In this document: piece by piece, positions 61,205 through 64,000 of the stretch
Layout of the letters: every line of letters begins with the position of its first letter
How positions within the stretch are numbered: the stretch's first letter is position 1
Source of the DNA: Pseudomonas sp. A34-9
Lineage (GTDB): Bacteria; Pseudomonadota; Gammaproteobacteria; Pseudomonadales; Pseudomonadaceae
Direction of reading: 5' to 3'
NCBI RefSeq assembly: GCF_029543085.1
Contig: NZ_CP119967.1
Span: 1 to 64,000 of the forward strand
Length of the DNA: 64,000 bases
Translations under genes and position numbers: made by a program
The notes under the pieces: generated by a model
What the model was told of the DNA's origin: nothing
What the model saw: the letters and a program-made list of their open reading frames with translations, nothing else
Databases searched by the model: none

Positions 61205-61279
61205 GAGTGTAGCTAAAAATGTTTGCGACGCATCCTGCACGATGGGTCATCTGGGATCGTGCGCATTGCACGATTTTTT
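61205..61279 (+). ncRNA. Candidate small RNA or attenuated algB leader
   Basis: A plus-strand transcript starting near 61205 would end at the terminator ATCGTGC-gcatt-GCACGAT-TTTTT (61256-61279). A second GCACGAT at 61237-61243 can pair with the same ATCGTGC and so prevent the terminator. The start point is inferred from a TTGAAA near 61174; no known sRNA is recognised. Confidence 0.4.
61256..61279 (+). terminator. Rho-independent terminator upstream of algB
   Basis: ATCGTGC (61256-61262), five-base loop, GCACGAT (61268-61274) and TTTTT. It faces algB and lies 233 bases before its start, with no annotated gene upstream on this strand. Confidence 0.88.
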
Positions 61280-61321
61280 CGTAGGAGATTTCATTCTTAT
61301 GGAATTGAGAGCAGGGCGCAG

Positions 61322-61480
61322 ATGTCAGAAAAGTACGCAGGGAATGCCCTGCAAATCGGTAATTGTTTAAAAAACCAACAAAATCAACGTATTGGCCGTA
61401 AAGGCAGGAGAGAGCTACCCTCCTATGGCTGGCATCGTTCAGAATCAACCATGCAACTTGCCCGATTTTTCCGGGACTAA
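61322..61480 (+). CDS. Possible 52-residue ORF upstream of algB
   Basis: An ATG at 61322 preceded by AGGG (6 bases) opens 52 codons, MSEKYAGNALQIGNCL followed by a basic, Gln/Arg-rich segment. No family is recognised. It ends 32 bases before algB, so it could be a leader ORF; chance is not excluded. Confidence 0.3.
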   Translation: MSEKYAGNALQIGNCLKNQQNQRIGRKGRRELPSYGWHRSESTMQLARFFRD

Positions 61481-61512
61481 CCCAAGACCAATCACTATGG
61501 AGCGTAGGAAAA

Positions 61513-62859
61513 ATGGAATCTGCCACTGAGCAACAAGGCCGCATTCTGCTGGTGGATGATGAATCCGCCATCCTGCGTACCTTCCGTTATTGCCTCGAAG
61601 ATGAAGGCTATACGGTTGCCACAGCCAACAGCGCGGCTCAGGCCGACGCCTTGCTGCAACGTCAGGTCTTCGACCTGTGCTTCCTTGATTTACGTCTGGG
61701 CGAAGACAACGGTCTCGACGTACTGGCACAGATGCGCATTCAGGCGCCGTGGATGCGCGTGGTCATCGTCACCGCGCATTCGGCCGTGGATACCGCCGTC
61801 GATGCGATTCAGGCGGGCGCCGCCGATTATCTGGTCAAGCCGTGCAGCCCGGATCAGTTGCGTCTGGCCACCGCCAAGCAGCTGGAAGTGCGCCAACTGT
61901 CAGCGCGCCTCGAAGCCCTCGAAGGCGAGATTCGTAAACCGAAGGACGGTCTCGATTCCCACAGCCCGGCGATGAAGGTGGTACTGGAAACGGCACGCCA
62001 GGTCGCCGGCACCGACGCCAACATTCTTATCCTCGGCGAGTCCGGCACCGGTAAAGGTGAGCTGGCCCGTGCGATTCACGGCTGGAGCAAGCGCGAGAAG
62101 AAATCCTGCGTGACCATCAACTGCCCGTCGCTGACGGCGGAACTGATGGAAAGCGAATTGTTCGGCCACAGTCGCGGTGCGTTTACCGGCGCCAGCGAGA
62201 GCACCTTGGGTCGAGTCAATCAGGCCGACGGCGGTACGCTGTTTCTTGACGAGATCGGCGATTTTCCGCTGACCTTGCAACCCAAGTTGCTGCGTTTTAT
62301 TCAGGACAAGGAATACGAGCGGGTAGGGGATCCGGTCACCCGGCGTGCTGATGTACGCATCCTCGCGGCGACCAACCTCAATCTTGAGGACATGGTCCGT
62401 GACGGCCGATTCCGTGAAGACCTGCTCTATCGTCTCAATGTCATTACTCTGCACCTGCCGCCGTTGCGTGAACGCGCCGAGGACATTCTGACCCTGGCGG
62501 ACCGCTTCCTCGCCCGCTTCGTCAAAGAGTACGCGCGCCCGGCGCGCGGTTTCAGCGACGAGGCTCGCGAGGCGCTGCTCGGCTACCGCTGGCCCGGCAA
62601 CATCCGTGAGCTGCGCAACGTGGTTGAACGGGCGAGCATCATCTGCCCGCAGGAACGCGTGGAAATCAGCCACTTGGGCATGGCCGAACAACCGGCCAAC
62701 AACGCACCACGAGTCGGCGCAGCGCTGAGCCTCGATGAGTTGGAGAAAGCGCACATCGGCGCGGTGCTCGCCACCGCCGGCACCCTGGACCAAGCGGCGA
62801 AAACCCTGGGCATCGACGCATCGACCCTGTATCGCAAGCGCAAGCAGTACAACCTGTGA
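61513..62859 (+). CDS. algB: Sigma-54-dependent response regulator AlgB
   Basis: AlgB activates alginate synthesis and other targets in Pseudomonas and pairs with KinB. The 448-residue protein has a receiver domain with D59 (FLDLRLG), an AAA+ domain with GESGTGKGE, the GAFTGA loop that contacts sigma-54, and a C-terminal Fis-type helix-turn-helix (TLDQAAKTLGIDASTLYRKRK). kinB follows 10 bases later. Confidence 0.96.
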   Translation: MESATEQQGRILLVDDESAILRTFRYCLEDEGYTVATANSAAQADALLQRQVFDLCFLDLRLGEDNGLDVLAQMRIQAPWMRVVIVTAHSAVDTAVDAIQAGAADYLVKPCSPDQLRLATAKQLEVRQLSARLEALEGEIRKPKDGLDSHSPAMKVVLETARQVAGTDANILILGESGTGKGELARAIHGWSKREKKSCVTINCPSLTAELMESELFGHSRGAFTGASESTLGRVNQADGGTLFLDEIGDFPLTLQPKLLRFIQDKEYERVGDPVTRRADVRILAATNLNLEDMVRDGRFREDLLYRLNVITLHLPPLRERAEDILTLADRFLARFVKEYARPARGFSDEAREALLGYRWPGNIRELRNVVERASIICPQERVEISHLGMAEQPANNAPRVGAALSLDELEKAHIGAVLATAGTLDQAAKTLGIDASTLYRKRKQYNL

Positions 62860-62869
62860 GCGCCCGGCG

Positions 62870-64000
62870 ATGAAACTGGCGATGAAGTTGCGGACCCGAT
62901 TGTTCTTGAGTATTTCCGCGCTCATCACCGTGGCCTTGCTCGGGCTGCTGCTCGGGCTGGTCAGCGTCATGCAGATGGCGGGAACGCAAGAAGCGTTGGT
63001 GCGTAGCAACTTCGTCACCCTCGATCTGGGGCTCAAACTGCGCCAGACCCTGGGTGATCAACTGATCATCATGATGGCTGAAAAGCCCGACCCGGTGGCT
63101 TTCGAAGCGTCCAGACAACATTACTTCCAGTTGCTGGATGAGGGCATTGCCCAAGAGCAAGAGGGTGATGGTCGGCAATACGGTTTCAGTCAGGCCAAAG
63201 CGGATTACCTGAACTTCCTGCAAGCGTTGGATTTGTCGCGTGACTCCGCCGGCTCGATGAGCACCAGCGCGGACTTCAGAGAGCGTTTCAATACGCTGCG
63301 TAACGGCCTGATCGCCGAGCACAAGCATGCGTTGGACAACATCAACGCGGTACAGCGTGAGGCGCGCGACCGCGCCTTGTTGATCGCCGGTCTGCTCGGC
63401 TTCGTCGGGTTGGCTGTATTGATCATCGGTTTTATCACGGCTCACGGCATCGCCCGGCGTTTCGGCGCACCAATCGAAGCGCTGGCGAAAGCCGCGGACA
63501 ATATCGGTCAAGGCAATTTTGAAGTGACCCTGCCGATTTCCTCGGCGATGGAAATGAACCTGCTGACCAAACGCTTCGGCCTGATGGCTGAGGCCCTTCG
63601 CGAGCATCAGGCGACCAACGTTGATGAATTGCTCGCCGGCCAGCAACGCTTGCAAGCGGTGCTCGACAGCATCGATGACGGCTTGCTGATGATCGACCGG
63701 CAAGGACATCTGGAGCACCTCAATCCGGTCGCTCAGCGCCAACTCGGTTGGGAAGATGACCGCCTCGGCCAAGGACTGGGCACGGCGCTGGAACGCCCGG
63801 AGCTGGATGCACAGCTGCAACTGGTGCTGCGCGGCGGCACTCTGGAGCGGGCGCCGGAGGACCTGAGTATCGAAGTCGACGGCGAATCGCGCCTGCTGAC
63901 TTACAGCCTGACCCCGGTCAGCCACACCCAGGGCCATATCCTCGGCGCGGTAATGGTGTTGCACGATGTCACCGAGCAGCGCGCTTTTGAACGGGTACGC
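62870..64000 (+). CDS. kinB: Sensor histidine kinase KinB (5' part, runs off the window)
   Basis: KinB is the kinase-phosphatase partner of AlgB. The 377 visible codons give two membrane segments (about 12-34 and 166-188), a helical periplasmic sensor between them, a HAMP region (about 189-245) and a PAS domain (about 255-370). The HisKA and ATPase domains lie beyond the window. The start is either 62870 or the in-frame ATG at 62882; both give KLRTRLFLSISALIT. Confidence 0.93.
   Translation, partial: MKLAMKLRTRLFLSISALITVALLGLLLGLVSVMQMAGTQEALVRSNFVTLDLGLKLRQTLGDQLIIMMAEKPDPVAFEASRQHYFQLLDEGIAQEQEGDGRQYGFSQAKADYLNFLQALDLSRDSAGSMSTSADFRERFNTLRNGLIAEHKHALDNINAVQREARDRALLIAGLLGFVGLAVLIIGFITAHGIARRFGAPIEALAKAADNIGQGNFEVTLPISSAMEMNLLTKRFGLMAEALREHQATNVDELLAGQQRLQAVLDSIDDGLLMIDRQGHLEHLNPVAQRQLGWEDDRLGQGLGTALERPELDAQLQLVLRGGTLERAPEDLSIEVDGESRLLTYSLTPVSHTQGHILGAVMVLHDVTEQRAFERVR

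Larger units (their letters stand above)
61085..61512. promoter_or_regulatory. Long AT-rich region upstream of algB
   Basis: The 428 bases hold a TTGAAA-type promoter-like stretch near 61174, three mutually competing hairpin arms ending in a terminator (61237-61279), a small palindrome GCAGGG/CCCTGC (61338-61353) and a possible 52-codon ORF (61322-61480). The algB promoter must lie here. Confidence 0.5.

Overview
The window is a chromosomal origin region from a member of the Pseudomonas fluorescens species complex. It opens with oriC (several TTATCCACA-type DnaA boxes), followed by dnaA-dnaN-recF-gyrB. The core then follows the usual Pseudomonas order: plsC-type acyltransferase, gmhB, glyS/glyQ, tag, htrB, a PilZ gene, trkA, rsmB, fmt, def, a LysM gene, dprA, tsaC, qor, hemF, aroE. 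Palindromic repeats with cores such as GTAGGAG...CTCGCGA (REPIN-like) are typical of this species group. No tRNA, rRNA, transposase, integrase, phage gene or CRISPR array was seen.

Region by region: 1-6549 holds oriC and the replication operon. 6677-13780 is an accessory region between gyrB and the two-component pair. It holds a DUF3291 gene, a six-gene leftward operon (desaturase, haem-oxygenase-like diiron enzyme, 2OG-Fe dioxygenase, GNAT, E1/ThiF-like adenylyltransferase, short-type ArgC-like reductase) and a divergent ArgP-like LysR regulator. 13854-16279 is a divergent response regulator and a short histidine kinase. 16448-30390 is housekeeping core (lipid A and phospholipid acylation, heptose, glycyl-tRNA synthetase, K+ uptake, translation initiation, DNA processing, t6A tRNA). 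30662-35756 is a second insertion, between tsaC and qor. It is a compact rightward operon of five genes (LuxI/FeeM-like acyltransferase, diiron enzyme, BtaA-like aminocarboxypropyl transferase, alpha-oxoamine synthase, adenylate-forming enzyme). 35792-45669 returns to core and metabolic genes: qor, hemF, aroE, a SulP transporter, choline binding protein, choline sulfatase with its LysR regulator, and small enzymes. 45993-56493 holds transporters (CitMHS, TerC, Na/Pi), an M16 protease, a DUF5924/DUF2914 protein and a Mla-like lipid transport operon. 56615-64000 holds a nucleoside-recognition protein, gltP, an Ivy-family lysozyme inhibitor, small membrane proteins, and algB with the start of kinB.

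The two insertions are the most novel content. Each looks like a small biosynthetic cluster without NRPS or PKS modules. Each carries its own haem-oxygenase-like diiron enzyme, acyl-transfer enzyme and carboxylate-activating enzyme, and each interrupts an otherwise conserved core order. Their products are unknown to me; the proposals given are inference from family chemistry.

Other points of interest are 16 exact DnaA 9-mers scattered outside oriC in the first 44 kb, an attenuator-like or sRNA-like structure upstream of algB, an A-rich Hfq/Crc-type motif in the citrate transporter leader, and a candidate operator palindrome between betC and its regulator. Function calls rest on motif reading and recalled family knowledge; no searches were run.
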